A stretch of 64,000 nt of DNA from Tragulus kanchil (lineage: Eukaryota; Chordata; Mammalia; Artiodactyla; Tragulidae): assembly GCA_022376925.1 (NCBI GenBank), contig JAIOJX010000028.1:67359001-67423000 (forward strand), written 5' to 3'. A model generated the notes under the pieces. The model made no database searches, was not told the origin of the DNA, and saw only the letters and a program-made list of their open reading frames with translations. This document shows, piece after piece, positions 34,526 to 46,641 of this stretch. Each line of letters starts with the position of its first letter. The first letter of the stretch is position 1. A program made the translations under genes and the position numbers.

Positions 34526-36164
34526 ACATTATTGGGACCATCCGAATGATGCAAGGTATGCCTACATAAATGTTTTAAAGCTTAGAATAGCCTCAAGTGA
34601 AATTTAAAAATTACCCATATTCTCATAGGTGTTCAGTTAACTATGAATCATGAGTTTGATGTGAGAAACATTTCTCTAGTCTTTACTGACATTCTTGAGT
34701 AGGAAAACATGGCGCTTCCTCTGACAAATATGGCTCAGAGAGTTTGCCAGGAAAGAGAGAAGTGTGTGGAAATAGTAATTTAAATAAAAGGATAAAATGT
34801 CTTTGGTACACCTACAAATTTTCTTTGCAGACCAGGGACATTGTTATTTTCTTGCAGAAAGGATGGTCATATAATTTATCATCCAAGCAGGGCATTTTTG
34901 AGAGTGGAAGGGTAAACTATTAATAATTATACCAGGACAACTGATGTAACTGACTGTCACGGACATACCCGTCATGCGGTCATCCTGTGCAGTGGGCAGG
35001 GGCAGGGCGGGCACTCATGCATTTGAATAGATCAAATAGATCTCCTGCTTCAAGAGAAGTAATTCAGTCCCTTCTCTACCCTTTCCTGCAGTCCCCATTC
35101 TCTGAAGACCGGGAAATGAGGTGCTTCTCGATCTAAGCATGAATAAAAACCTCTTTATTTACAAAATGACTTCCTCTCCACTTTTGTACCTGAAATCTAA
35201 AGCATGAGGATCTCCTTTTAATCAACAACTCAAGCTATACTCCAAACACCCTCTAGTGACTTCAATATGGTACGATTTTTTACGGAGCTTTGACAAGCTC
35301 CCAACTGAGATAATGAATAGTCAGGATGAGGAGACTAAGCTAAGGCAGTGGCGTTCAAATTTTGTAAAGGAATGTGAATCACATTTATAAGATGATGCAC
35401 ACATATAAACCAATGGACACAGAAACTTCTATTACAAAAATATTTATCTTTAACCCTGAAATGTGCCCTCCCCCACACAAATTTTTTTTAAAAACTGGCT
35501 GTGACTTAGTTGATTCCATGACCCACGAATGCTTTGTGACCTACAGTTTGAAAACAGTGCTAACCAGCCACTTCCTTCTGTTGAGTAAAAATGTATGTAG
35601 CTGTCCTATGTTAATTCATTTTCATACTCAGTAAGTATTTTAATGCTCAGTAAGGCTCATCCAGGAACAGTGATGAGAAAAAGTATTTGTATTTGGCTTA
35701 ACCACCTGATCTAGCTTGTGCTTGTTTTTCTGACTCAACTCTGATAGAAATAGCCCTCAACATATTTGTAAATCAAGTGGTAGCCTGCAATCAAAGGAGT
35801 AAATTCGAATTCTCCATCACAACTATCCTTAGTGGATTTTACTTTTACTTCTTGGTTGCCAATAACTGAGTAAAGATTTGGAACTTGAGGAGTTCGTGGG
35901 GGTGGGGGTAGGGGTGGAATGCGTTGATCCTGGCCTCTAATATTCTGTTATAAATTTGTTTGCTAGCCTGTTATATATTTATTTGTCTCCTTTGGACTTC
36001 CTTGTTTCTTCTGAAATGCAGTCTGGGGCAAAAGGAAAGTACAGTCTTACTTGAAAAGTCTGTCGAAAATGGCTTATCAATACTTACCACTTTTCCAGAT
36101 TTAGTGCACAAATATGCCTTATTTCAAGAAATTTGCGAGGCACTAATCATATTTTTCACCCTCT
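34526..36164. other. Unique noncoding DNA
   Basis: No gene or clear repeat family. A short G-rich tract lies at 35897-35920. Confidence 0.5.
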
Positions 36165-38144
36165 AAGAATTTTTTCTTTCTTTCATGAGTGTGATATGCT
36201 GTCAACCTGTAGCCTTTCTAATGTCACATATTTCTAGCACAGTGAGATTAAAATACCTCAAAGGCCTAATGACTCCCAAATGTCTCACCAAAAGCCTGAT
36301 ATTGCTAAGCAAAGGCCCATACTTTGCTCAGGGAGCCATGCATTATGCTGGCAGGCTGCCTCACTGGTGAGTTACTGTGGAAGAAAAGCCTTGGCAACAG
36401 CGAAACGCTCTTTCTCCTTAAAACCGTTTATTTGCTCCCCACCCCAGCTCCTAAGTAAACCTGTATTTCCAAAACAGCAATCGCAAAGTACCTAGCTATT
36501 TTATCAGGATTTCTAGATAAATTAGCTTAAACAACTATATTGGAGGAAATATACCTCCCTCACTTTTCTGCCAGTCAATCCTGAGAACATTCAGACTTAA
36601 TTCCTATCTTTAACAAGGCCAAGAACACAGTCTTTAGCATCTCCATGTGCAGAGTATTTACATACTCGGGAATCAGCTTGGCAAACCAGAGCTAAGAGTA
36701 TGGGGAATAAACATTGTCTCTTCCCCTCCACTGCCACCCCCTCAAAGTTGAGAATTTAATTCTTGAATATGATAAAAGCCAAAAGTTGGCAAGGGGGAGA
36801 TGACGACGGGGAGATGGCATCTGTCAAAAGCCTGTGTTGATGAGCGGAGCCTCTCTGCCTCCCCTGTGCGCCCTCGGGCTCACATGGGCTTGACAGGTGT
36901 TTCCCTTCTTCCTGTTTCATCCCTGCCCACATCCACACCTCGACTGACTTCCTTGGGCTTGACAGGGGCAGAGGCAAGCGTTCCTTAGCGCTGTATCCTA
37001 ATTTAAAATGGGTAGAAATTAAAATTAAAATGAGTTCTTTAAAGAAGAAATGTCACCATCTAGAGAAAACCTGACTAGGGAGGTGTTTTCCAGCTCTCTC
37101 AGGTATGTTAGGTTTAATTTTTATATAGGGTTAGCCGAACCACTCTACATAAAGGGGTTTCCCAATCCAGTTTTGATTCAAAAGGAAAGTACAGTCTTAC
37201 TTGAAAAGGCTCTAATACCCTTTCCCACAATGTTTTCTTACCTAACATAAGAATTTTTCTTTCTTTCATGAGTGTGATATGCTGTCAACCTGTAGCCTTT
37301 CTAATGTCACATATTTCTAGCACAGTGAGATTAAAATACCTCAAAGGCCTAATGACTCCCAAATGTCTCACCAAAAGCCTGATATTGCTAAGCAAAGGCC
37401 CATACTTTGCTCAGGGAGCCATGCATTATGCTGGCAGGCTGCCTCACTGGTGAGTTACTGTGGAAGAAAAGCCTTGGCAACAGCGAAACGCTCTTTCTCC
37501 TTAAAACCGTTTATTTGCTCCCCACCCCAGCTCCTAAGTAAACCTGTATTTCCAAAACAGCAATCGCAAAGTACCTAGCTATTTTATCAGGATTTCTAGA
37601 TAAATTAGCTTAAACAACTATATTGGAGGAAATATACCTCCCTCACTTTTCTGCCAGTCAATCCTGAGAACATTCAGACTTAATTCCTATCTTTAATAAG
37701 ACCAAGAACACAGTCTTTAGCATCTCCATGTGCAGAGTATTTACATATTCGGGAATCAGCTTGGCAAACCAGAGCTAAGAGTATGGGGAATAAACATTGT
37801 CTCTTCCCCTCCACTGCCACCCCCTCAAAGTTGAGAATTTAATTCTTGAATATGATAAAAGCCAAAAGTTGGCAAGGGGGAGATGACGACGGGGAGATGG
37901 CATCTGTCAAAAGCCTGTGTTGATGAGCGGAGCCTCTCTGCCTCCCCTGTGCGCCCTCGGGCTCACATGGGCTTGACAGGTGTTTCCCTTCTTCCTGTTT
38001 CATCCCTGCCCCCCTCCACCCCTCGACTGACTTCCTTGGGCTTGACAGGGGCAGAGGCAAGCGTTCCTTAGCGCTGTATCCTAATTTAAAATGGGTAGAA
38101 ATTAAAATTAAAATGAGTTCTTTTTGAAGAAGAAATGTCACCAT
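36165..38144 (+). repeat. Direct tandem duplication 12 (offset about 1084, long filler)
   Basis: Copy one is 36165-37059 and copy two 37249-38144. The 189 bp filler splits in two: its left part resembles the right flank after 38144 (shared GAAAACCTGA), and its right part repeats the left flank near 36032 (AAAGGAAAGTACAGTCTTAC) in altered form. The copies differ by transitions (AACAAGGCC near 36613 versus AATAAGACC) and by a CACATCCACACC versus CCCCTCCACCCC tract. Confidence 0.93.
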
Positions 38145-38474
38145 TCGCTTTCAGAGATGAAAACCTGAGTAATGATTCTCAAGAGGGAAGATTGGTGTCA
38201 AATTTCGAGGCTGTGCTTAGTGTGCTTGTGATTTATGTGTAGGAATATGTAATTTTTTGACAAAAGCAAGATGAGGTTGAAGTGGCATTTATTTGGCAAA
38301 CGAACGTCAACTTCTTTTACTTTTAAGCCATGGGCATGCATTTTGTATGTCATGTGCGCTTGTTCAATACCACGCAGCCAAGATATGGGGTGGTCTTGTT
38401 CAGACTTTGGGCAGGTGCTTATCTGTTGGAAAGAAAAGGCTGCATATCTATTGAGGAGCTTATAAAAAACCTGA

Positions 38475-38730
38475 TGGGGCTTCCCTGGTGGTCCAGTGGG
38501 TAAGGACACCGCCTTGCAGTGCAAGGGGCGCCGGTTCGATCCTTGGCCTGGGAAGATCCCACGTGCTGTGGAGAGGCTGGACCTATGTGTCCAACTACTG
38601 AGCTGGAGCTCTGGAGGCCGTGCGCCCAGAGCCAGTGCTCTGCAGCAAGAGAGGCTGCTGCAATGGGAGGCCCACACCAGGCAAAAGAACAGAGATAAAT
38701 AAATGAAAGACCAATAGAAGTGGCCAAAAA
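38475..38730 (+). mobile_element. CHR-like SINE, full length
   Basis: Starts GGGGCTTCCCTGGTGGTCCA, has the box-B-like CGGTTCGATCC, and ends GACCAATAGAAGTGGCC plus an A run. It has the short tail form without the C-rich extension. A candidate target repeat (ATAAAAAACC left, ATAAAAACC right) is imperfectly placed. Confidence 0.92.
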
Positions 38731-38910
38731 AACAAAGTCAATAAAAACCCCACAACCAACTCTGATGAAGGTTTACTGTTTCTCTTAGCTTACTGCTCTT
38801 TGCCCCTGCCCTTTTCCTTTTGTCCTATGACATTTTCCCATCATTTCCTGCTCTTCATCAAACTTAATATAAACACTTGCAAGGTTAATAATTTCTTCAG
38901 ACCTTCTCTT

Positions 38911-39180
38911 TTGTTTTTTAAATTTTGGCTCCTTTTATTGGTTTTTAAATTTATTTTCATCCATCTTTATTCTTTGGCCTGTGTGGGCCTCCCATTGCAG
39001 TGGCCTCCCTCGTTGCAGAGCACCACCTCTGGGCACATGTGCTCCAGAGCGCTGGGTCATAGTTGGACACACCGGTCCAGCCACTCTGCAGCACGTGGGA
39101 TCCTCCCAGGCCAGGGATTGAACCGGTCCTCCTTGCACTGCAAGGCAGACTCTCCACCCACTGGACCACCAGGGAAGCCC
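38911..39180 (-). mobile_element. CHR-like SINE
   Basis: Minus-strand element with head GGGCTTCCCTGGTGGTCCAG at its right end. An approximate target duplication CAGA(CC/TT)TTCTCTTTT is at 38898 and 39181. It is only 180 bp from an opposite-orientation copy at 38475-38730, so the pair forms an inverted repeat. Confidence 0.9.
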
Positions 39181-40331
39181 CAGATTTTCTCTTTTTTATG
39201 AAGGCTTCCATGTCAGGTAAAACTCACATTAAAATTGTATGCTTTCTGCTGTTAATCTGTTTTTGTCAGTTTCATTTTCAGCGCCTGCAGGGGCCCTAAG
39301 AGAGTAGAGGAAAAGCTTTTCTCCTTTATGCCAGCTCCTGCTGCCATGTTGAGTTCAGGTTGCTCTGGGGAGTGTGGCCCTCACTGCACACACGAAGGCA
39401 AGTCTTGAAGTTCCATGTGTGTGGAGCAGTCTCTGCATTCTGCTGCTTGTCATTTCTACCATATTTATAGACCCTTCAGGAGAAGACGAGTTCTGAGTCA
39501 TGTCTAGCATGGTGGCACATGAGGCTTAAGAAATCTCATTTGAGTTGTAAAAGAGAGATCAACACAGACACTGAATGCAGACACTGCCATATTGTATTCA
39601 TAAAATTTAACTTTGTGGATCCTTCTTGAGTCCCATGTTTAGAGTCACAAATGATGTCTCTGTTCATTCAGGGCTTTTAGTAATGCTGTTAATCTCCCAC
39701 CACATGACCAAGAAGATCTTGGAGAAGAGCTACCGTAATTAAAAGAACACTGTCATTGAAATGAGTCAGATGTTTAGTAAAGCCATTTGACTTCTAAATG
39801 CTGGTTTCATTTTCTGTGAAAAGGAGATGCGAATGCAGTCTTTGAAGGTTTGCTACATGGTCTGGAAGCTGGAGCCCTCTAAGCAGGTAGACTCTTCCAG
39901 TCAGTCACCCTTTCTCTTGGCTGGACATTGTTCACAGTGCTCTGGCTGCCCTGAATCGTTACTGGTGGCCTCGCACGGTGTCTGGCACAGTGACCTTTGT
40001 GTGCAGTTCCTAACGTGTCCAGTCTAACGGCTATTCGTGTTCAGGTCCTGACACCCAGCATCCCCGGGCCTTGTAAGCTACTGCTTTCAATTCGTGTTTT
40101 AAGTTATTTTTCATCAATATATATAGCTTGAAGTTCTCCCTACCAAAGACTCCAGAAGTAGACCTTAACTTGTTCATTTCATTCATTTAAAACATTTAAC
40201 CTTGCAGCTTGCCCCCTATTCCTCACCAGCCTTAAAACCCCATCCCATGCTGTGGACTTTTTCTTATTTTCACTTTGTCAGCATACCACATAGTGTACTA
40301 ATTTTTAATTGCCTCTGTCATTTTATTTTTA
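39181..40331. other. Unique noncoding DNA
   Basis: I see no gene or assignable repeat. Short open frames are without protein features. Confidence 0.5.
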
Positions 40332-40340
40332 TTTCCAACC

Positions 40341-40500
40341 TTTTTTTTTTAAATTGGAGGATAATTGTTTTACAGTATTGTGTTGGTTTCTGCCATACAT
40401 GAGTCAACCATGGGTATACATATGTCTTTCACCTCCTGAACCTCCCTCCCATCTCGCGCCCACCCCACCCCTCTGGGTTGTTTGCAGAGCCCAGAATGGA
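40341..40500 (-). mobile_element. L1 3' end, antisense (copy 41451-41610)
   Basis: T run, then ATTGGAGGATAATTGTTTTAC, GTGTTGGTTTCTGCCATACA and CCTCCTGAACCTCCCTCCC, the antisense 3' end of ruminant L1. Only the extreme 3' end is present. Confidence 0.8.
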
Positions 40501-40951
40501 GATCCCTGTGTCAACACCACACACTCCTACTTGCTACCTATTTTACAAACGGTAATGCATATATTTCCATACTATTGTCTCAATTCCTCCCACCTTCTCC
40601 TTCCCCTGCTGTGTCCACAAGTCTTCTCTATGTCTGCCTCTCTCTACAGCATAATAGAAATTCCATGAAGGCAAGGATCTTTGTTTTATTTACTGACATA
40701 GATTGAGCAACTAGAATAGTTCCTAGCACTTAATAAATATTTGTTGAAAGAGTTTAGAATATATTTTAGGAACATGGGAACTAGTAAGTTATGTAGTTCC
40801 CCCAGAGAAAAGTTCTCTCAGGACTTTCTTGGGTCTTCTTAAAATGATCAAAGTTTCACATGGAATATCCAACTTCTTTCTTGTGTACCCTGAGGCCCAC
40901 GAAGTACTGCTCACTTCCTTTGGGAGCTCTTGATCTCCTGGGATTTGTGTC

Positions 40952-40971
40952 ATCATCATCATCATCATCAA
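40952..40971. repeat. (CAT)n microsatellite (copy 42061-42081)
   Basis: Six to seven CAT/ATC units. On the minus strand this makes a run of GAT/ATG codons, which explains the Asp-rich and Met-rich open frames around it. Confidence 0.85.
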
Positions 40972-42611
40972 AACTATCATTAACATCATGGTAGGTAGTG
41001 TCCAAGAAGGCTCTTACTGACCGTTTTCTCCTGGGAGTCACACACTTCTGTAGTCCTCTTCCATGTCGAATAAGAATGGCATAGGCCGCCCATAGGATAC
41101 TGTGAAAATAATTAAGGGCAATTTCTGGGGCAACCTTATAGATGACACAGCAGCTTCAGCCTTTCTCTCTTGGATCATTTGCTTTGGGGGAAGCCAGATA
41201 TCAGTGTAGGAAGACAAGTCCAGATGACAAGGAAGTGAGACCTTCTGCCAATGTGCCTGAGTTAACCATCCTTGGAAGTGCATGCTTCTGCCTCAGTCAA
41301 GCTTTTGATAACTGCAGCCCTGGTCAACATTTTCTCTCCACTTTCATGAGAGGCCCTAAACCAGATCTATCTGGTTATGCTCAACTTGACCATACGAATA
41401 TGGGAAAGGGGTTCTTTTAGGTCTTTTGACACAACAGTGGGTTTCCAACCTTTTTTTTTTTAAATTGGAGGATAATTGTTTTACAGTATTGTGTTGGTTT
41501 CTGCCATACATGAGTCAACCATGGGTATACATATGTCTTTCACCTCCTGAACCTCCCTCCCATCTCGCGCCCACCCCACCCCTCTGGGTTGTTTGCAGAG
41601 CCCAGAATGGAGATCCCTGTGTCAACACCACACACTCCTACTTGCTACCTATTTTACAAACGGTAATGCATATATTTCCATACTATTGTCTCAATTCCTC
41701 CCACCTTCTCCTTCCCCTGCTGTGTCCACAAGTCTTCTCTATGTCTGCCTCTCTCTACAGCATAATAGAAATTCCATGAAGGCAAGGATCTTTGTTTTAT
41801 TTACTGACATAGATTGAGCAACTAGAATAGTTCCTAGCACTTAATAAATATTTGTTGAAAGAGTTTAGAATATATTTTAGGAACATGGGAACTAGTAAGT
41901 TATGTAGTTCCCCCAGAGAAAAGTTCTCTCAGGACTTTCTTGGGTCTTCTTAAAATGATCAAAGTTTCACATGGAATATCCAACTTCTTTCTTGTGTACC
42001 CTGAGGCCCACGAAGTACTGCTCACTTCCTTTGGGAGCTCTTGATCTCCTGGGATTTGTGTCATCATCATCATCATCATCAAAACTATCATTAACATCAT
42101 GGTAGGTAGTGTCCAAGAAGGCTCTTACTGACCGTTTTCTCCTGGGAGTCACACACTTCTGTAGTCCTCTTCCATGTCGAATAAGAATGGCATAGGCCGC
42201 CCATAGGATACTGTGAAAATAATTAAGGGCAATTTCTGGGGCAACCTTATAGATGACACAGCAGCTTCAGCCTTTCTCTCTTGGATCATTTGCTTTGGGG
42301 GAAGCCAGATATCAGTGTAGGAAGACAAGTCCAGATGACAAGGAAGTGAGACCTTCTGCCAATGTGCCTGAGTTAACCATCCTTGGAAGTGCATGCTTCT
42401 GCCTCAGTCAAGTCTTTTGATAACTGCAGCCCTGGTCAACATTTTCTCTCCACTTTCATGAGAGGCCCTAAACCAGATCTATCTGGTTATGCTACTTCCA
42501 AACTCTTGACCCATACGAATGATGAGATAAAGAAAATTTTTTGTTGTCTTGTGCTATTACATTTTGAGGTCGTTTTTGACACAACAGTGGCGAGCTAATA
42601 TAATTATCACT

Positions 42612-42805
42612 ACACTTAGTAAAGAATCTGCCTGTGATGCACGAGGCATGGGTTTGATTCCTGGGTTGGGAAAGATCCCCTAGAGTAGGAAATGGCAAAC
42701 CACTGCAGTATTCTTGCCAGGAGAATCCCATGGACAGAGGAGCCTGGAAGGCTACAGTTCATAGGTCGCAAAGAGTAGGGCATGACTGAGCAATTAACAC
42801 TTTCA
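42612..42805 (+). mobile_element. Bov-tA-type SINE
   Basis: Head truncated (starts TAGTAAAGAATCTGCC), then GATTCCTGGGTTGGGAAAGA, GGAAATGGCAAACCACTGC and the tail GGGCATGACTGAGCAATTAA. Diverged. Confidence 0.85.
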
Positions 42806-42862
42806 CACTTTTCATACTTTTTGAATGTCTTCCACGTATAAGAAAAGCTATGATTTCATTCT

Positions 42863-43203
42863 CTCTCTTTTTTTTTTAATATAAATTATTTATTTATTTC
42901 TGGCTGTGCTGGGTCTTCACTGCTGGGCAGGCTTTTCTCTAGTTGCAGTGAGTGGGGGCTACTCTTTAGTTGTGGTGCATGGGTTTCTCATTGCAGTGGC
43001 TTCTCTTGTTGTGGAACATGGGCTCTAGGGTTTGTGAACTTCAGTAGTTGAAGTTCTCAAGCTCTAGAGCACAGGCTCAACACTCTAGAGTGCACTGGCT
43101 TAATTGCTTCTCGGCATGTGGGATCTTCCCTGATCAGGGATTGAACCCATGTCCCTTGCTTTGGCAGGCAGATTCCTTACCACTGAGCCACCAGGGAAGC
43201 CCC
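42863..43203 (-). mobile_element. CHR-2-like SINE, long form
   Basis: Minus-strand element starting GGGCTTCCCTGGTGGCTCAG and ending with AAATAATTTATA and an A run. The body carries the repeated CTAGAGCACAGGCTC-type segments typical of the older CHR-2 group. Target duplication TATGATTTCATTCT at 42849-42862 and 43204-43217. Confidence 0.9.
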
Positions 43204-43834
43204 TATGATTTCATTCTTAAATTAACCTTCTGAGTTGGTACCCATACCCTAACACAAATGAGAAAATGGAGGTCCAAAAAGGTTATGTCACAACTCTAGT
43301 GCGTGAAAGAGAATTTGAACACAGGCTTTTATTTTTAACTACAGTGCTGTTTTGAGTTGTATAATCTTCAGAGTATAAAGCTATTGAAAGCAGTGTCTGA
43401 ACATGGTGCCTGGGAAACCTGGTAACCATAAACTGCTTTCTGGAATGTTCCTTTTAAGGCAAAAGGTGTAACTCCCAGGTATTCTGAGCTTCAGGGATTA
43501 TTCAAAGCTTTCCAGAGTCCCCTAAGATAAATACGTAGATTCTCAATAATAACAGTCCTTATCTCATGCTAAGTTTTTAAATAGATACCTAGTCAGCTAG
43601 CTGTTTTTCAGTGGAGTAGAACACAAGGTAGGGAAGTTTGGTGATAGGAGTAGATCAGAAATAACGACACAGAGAAAAAGAGATCATGAGATTGTAAAAT
43701 ACAATATTTTATCATTTCACAAATTCTCCTCCAAGTCTGGCCTTCAAAGAAAGGTACACTTCTTCAAAAGTAAGTGCCAAACAGCTTTCCCTATTTTCCT
43801 GGATTTGCTTTGTCTTAAAAATGGTTATATTCCA

Positions 43835-43915
43835 GAATTGCCTGGCAGCCCAAGGGTTAGGACTCTGATTTTACTGCTCAGGATCTGGGTTCAAGTCCTG
43901 GTTGGGGAATTTAGA
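43835..43915 (+). mobile_element. tRNA-related SINE head, truncated
   Basis: Resembles the first 80 bases of CHR-2 (CCCAAGGGTTAGGACTCTG, then GGGTTCAAGTCCTGGTTGGGG). No body or tail. Old. Confidence 0.65.
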
Positions 43916-44553
43916 TCGTGTAAGCTAGTGGAGGAAAGGACATTGAAAACATCCCTGATCTGAACATTCTCCATGTGCAGTCTCCCTATTGTATTACAAT
44001 GCCTCTTTATCAGGCAAAATAGGATGAAATGTAATTAAAGTAATTCTCCCAGTGGAGAGTCTAGATACATATTCTAATTGTTTAATGTGTTTACATGAGA
44101 CTTAGACACAAAGCTTATGTCTGCGAAACAGGTGCATGCTTAAGATCTAACTGATGAGTGCTTAAAAACGACAGTCTAATTTCCCCAGATATATGAGCCA
44201 CCCCTTACTGCCATTTTTGTGCTCAGTATTCCCATTGTCCTTTGTGTTTTAAATTCTTTTGCTGACTTATTTCCTCTGTCAGTTTTCCATAGTCAGCATC
44301 CTTTGAAATTGACTTAGAATTTTGTCACAGAAAATGCTGAAAAACCCCTTGCTGATTGTGTATGGCATGTACCTTCCATAAAACATACCATATCTAATTT
44401 TCTTCTTGCACAGTGCCTCTTACAAACATGAGATTACAATAGAGTTGGGAAAACTATCTAGAAATAAGCAAATGGTTGTAATGGAGTATATAATAGGCTG
44501 TTTTCTATGGTCACTAGCACTGTCTAAGGCCCTGAACTTAACTCCAAAAATAC
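43916..44553. other. Unique noncoding DNA
   Basis: No gene or assignable repeat seen. Confidence 0.5.
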
Positions 44554-46629
44554 AAGGACATAAGTAGAGAGAAGAAGAGGTTGGGTGTCAACACGAATAA
44601 CCAGATAGGATGGGAGAAGTGTTCAGTAGGAAACTTAATGAACCAACAGGGTGTTGTGGCAGCCAATAAAGCTAATGGGCATTAACAGAAAAATGCTATC
44701 TGAGTGAGGGAGGTGATAGTGTGCTCTGCTCAGACTGTTGCTAGCATATTATATTAGGTTTTGAAGAGCCAATTAATTAAAGGAATAGAAGCAAATGAAG
44801 CTAGTAGTCAGATAAGAAAATCCAAGATTTTGGACTATTTCAAATTTATATCATATGAGAAGGATATTCAAATATTTAATGGGCTCTGTTGACCCAAGGT
44901 TTGTATTTTCAGTTTTCAAAATACAGACCTAGAACCTATGCATAGAAGAAAATAGGTTGAATCAGAGGAATAAGAAGGTAATCAGCTGATGCAGGAGGTG
45001 TGCATTTGCAGATTACTGCAGGTGCTCAAATACAGATTCTCTCTTGAGAGAGAATGCACACAGATGCATCATCTTTTAATCCACAGCCACTCATTCACTC
45101 CTGTGTTACCAGTGTCCAGGACTTAGGCCAGTGAGCTGAGCAAATCCTCAGTGCTGGGGAAGAGGGTTGGCTCAATGGTGGGCAGAGCAGCAGAAGCATG
45201 GATGGGGGCTGATTCCTGTTATTTTTCAGCCTCCCTCCCCACAAGACACATATAATATTTATCTTCCCTGGGAGAGATCTGGAAGAGTTTCTGGAAAATT
45301 ATTTGGCAATAACTAGTAGAAACTGTAAAGATGATTATATCACTTGAGCTACTAATTTCATGTTTAGACTGTGAAAGATAAAATAGACCTTGTGAGAGAA
45401 CTTTACACATAGAAATGCTCATCACAACATTATTGATAAGAATTTTAAAAGGGGGCAGGGTATCCTTACAATTTAACATATATTTACTGAACACAAGCTC
45501 TGTAAGAGAGATTCTTTAAGGTGCTTGGGATATATCAGTGAGCAAAGTTGTTTCCCTGCTCTAAAAGGAGTTTGTGCTTCAGCAAAAGGAAAAAAAAAAG
45601 GCAAAAAGGACATAAGTAGAGAAGAAGTTGGGTGTCAACAGAATAACCAGATAGGATGGGAGAAGTGTTCAGTAGGAAACTTAATGAACCAACAGGGTTG
45701 TGGCAGCCAATAAAGCTAATGGGCATTAACAGAAAAATGCTATCTGAGTGAGGGAGGTGATAGTGTGCTCTGCTCAGACTGTTGCTAGCATATTATATTA
45801 GGTTTTGAAGAGCCAATTAATTAAAGGAATAGAAGCAAATGAAGCTAGTAGTCAGATAAGAAAATCCAAGATTTTGGACTATTTCAAATTTATATCATAT
45901 GAGAAGGATATTCAAATATTTAATGGGCTCTGTTGACCCAAGGTTTGTATTTTCAGTTTTCAAAATACAGACCTAGAACCTATGCATAGAAGAAAATAGG
46001 TTGAATCAGAGGAATAAGAAGGTAATCAGCTGATGCAGGAGGTGTGCATTTGCAGATTACTGCAGGTGCTCAAATACAGATTCTCTCTTGAGAGAGAATG
46101 CACACAGATGCATCATCTTTTAATCCACAGCCACTCATTCACTCCTGTGTTACCAGTGTCCAGGACTTAGGCCAGTGAGCTGAGCAAATCCTCAGTGCTG
46201 GGGAAGAGGGTTGGCTCAATGGTGGGCAGAGCAGCAGAAGCATGGATGGGGGCTGATTCCTGTTATTTTTCAGCCTCCCTCCCCACAAGACACATATAAT
46301 ATTTATCTTCCCTGGGAGAGATCTGGAAGAGTTTCTGGAAAATTATTTGGCAATAACTAGTAGAAACTGTAAAGATGATTATATCACTTGAGCTACTAAT
46401 TTCATGTTTAGACTGTGAAAGATAAAATAGACCTTGTGAGAGAACTTTACACATAGAAATGCTCATCACAACATTATTGATAAGAATTTTAAAAGGGGGC
46501 AGGGTATCCTTACAATTTAACATATATTTACTGAACACAAGCTCTGTAAGAGAGATTCTTTAAGGTGCTTGGGATATATCAGTGAGCAAAGTTGTTTCCC
46601 TGCTCTAAAAGGAGTTTGTGCTTCAGCAA
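44554..46629 (+). repeat. Direct tandem duplication 14 (offset about 1045)
   Basis: Copy one is 44554-45585 and copy two 45606-46629. The head of copy two is shortened relative to copy one (GAGAGAAGAAGAGGTTGG versus GAGAAGAAGTTGG, and CAACACGAATAACC versus CAACAGAATAACC), an indel-rich edge typical of noisy read ends. Filler is 45586-45605. Confidence 0.95.
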
Positions 46630-46641
46630 GGAAGGCAAAAG

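Larger units (their letters stand above)
40332..42493 (+). repeat. Direct tandem duplication 13 (offset about 1111)
   Basis: Copy one is 40332-41381 and copy two 41442-42493. Filler 41382-41441 is a compressed copy of the right flank 42494-42590: both keep CATACGAAT and TTTTGACACAACAGTGG, with about 40 bases lost in the filler. This is one of the clearest junctions. Confidence 0.95.

Noticed and set aside
38475..38560. tRNA gene from the box A/B-like sequence
   Set aside because: It is the tRNA-derived head of a SINE, followed by the SINE body and tail; no cloverleaf-sized independent unit is seen.
40856..41041. Asp-rich frame on the minus strand
   Set aside because: The Asp run comes from a CAT microsatellite; neighbouring frames are in different phases and no homologue is recognised.
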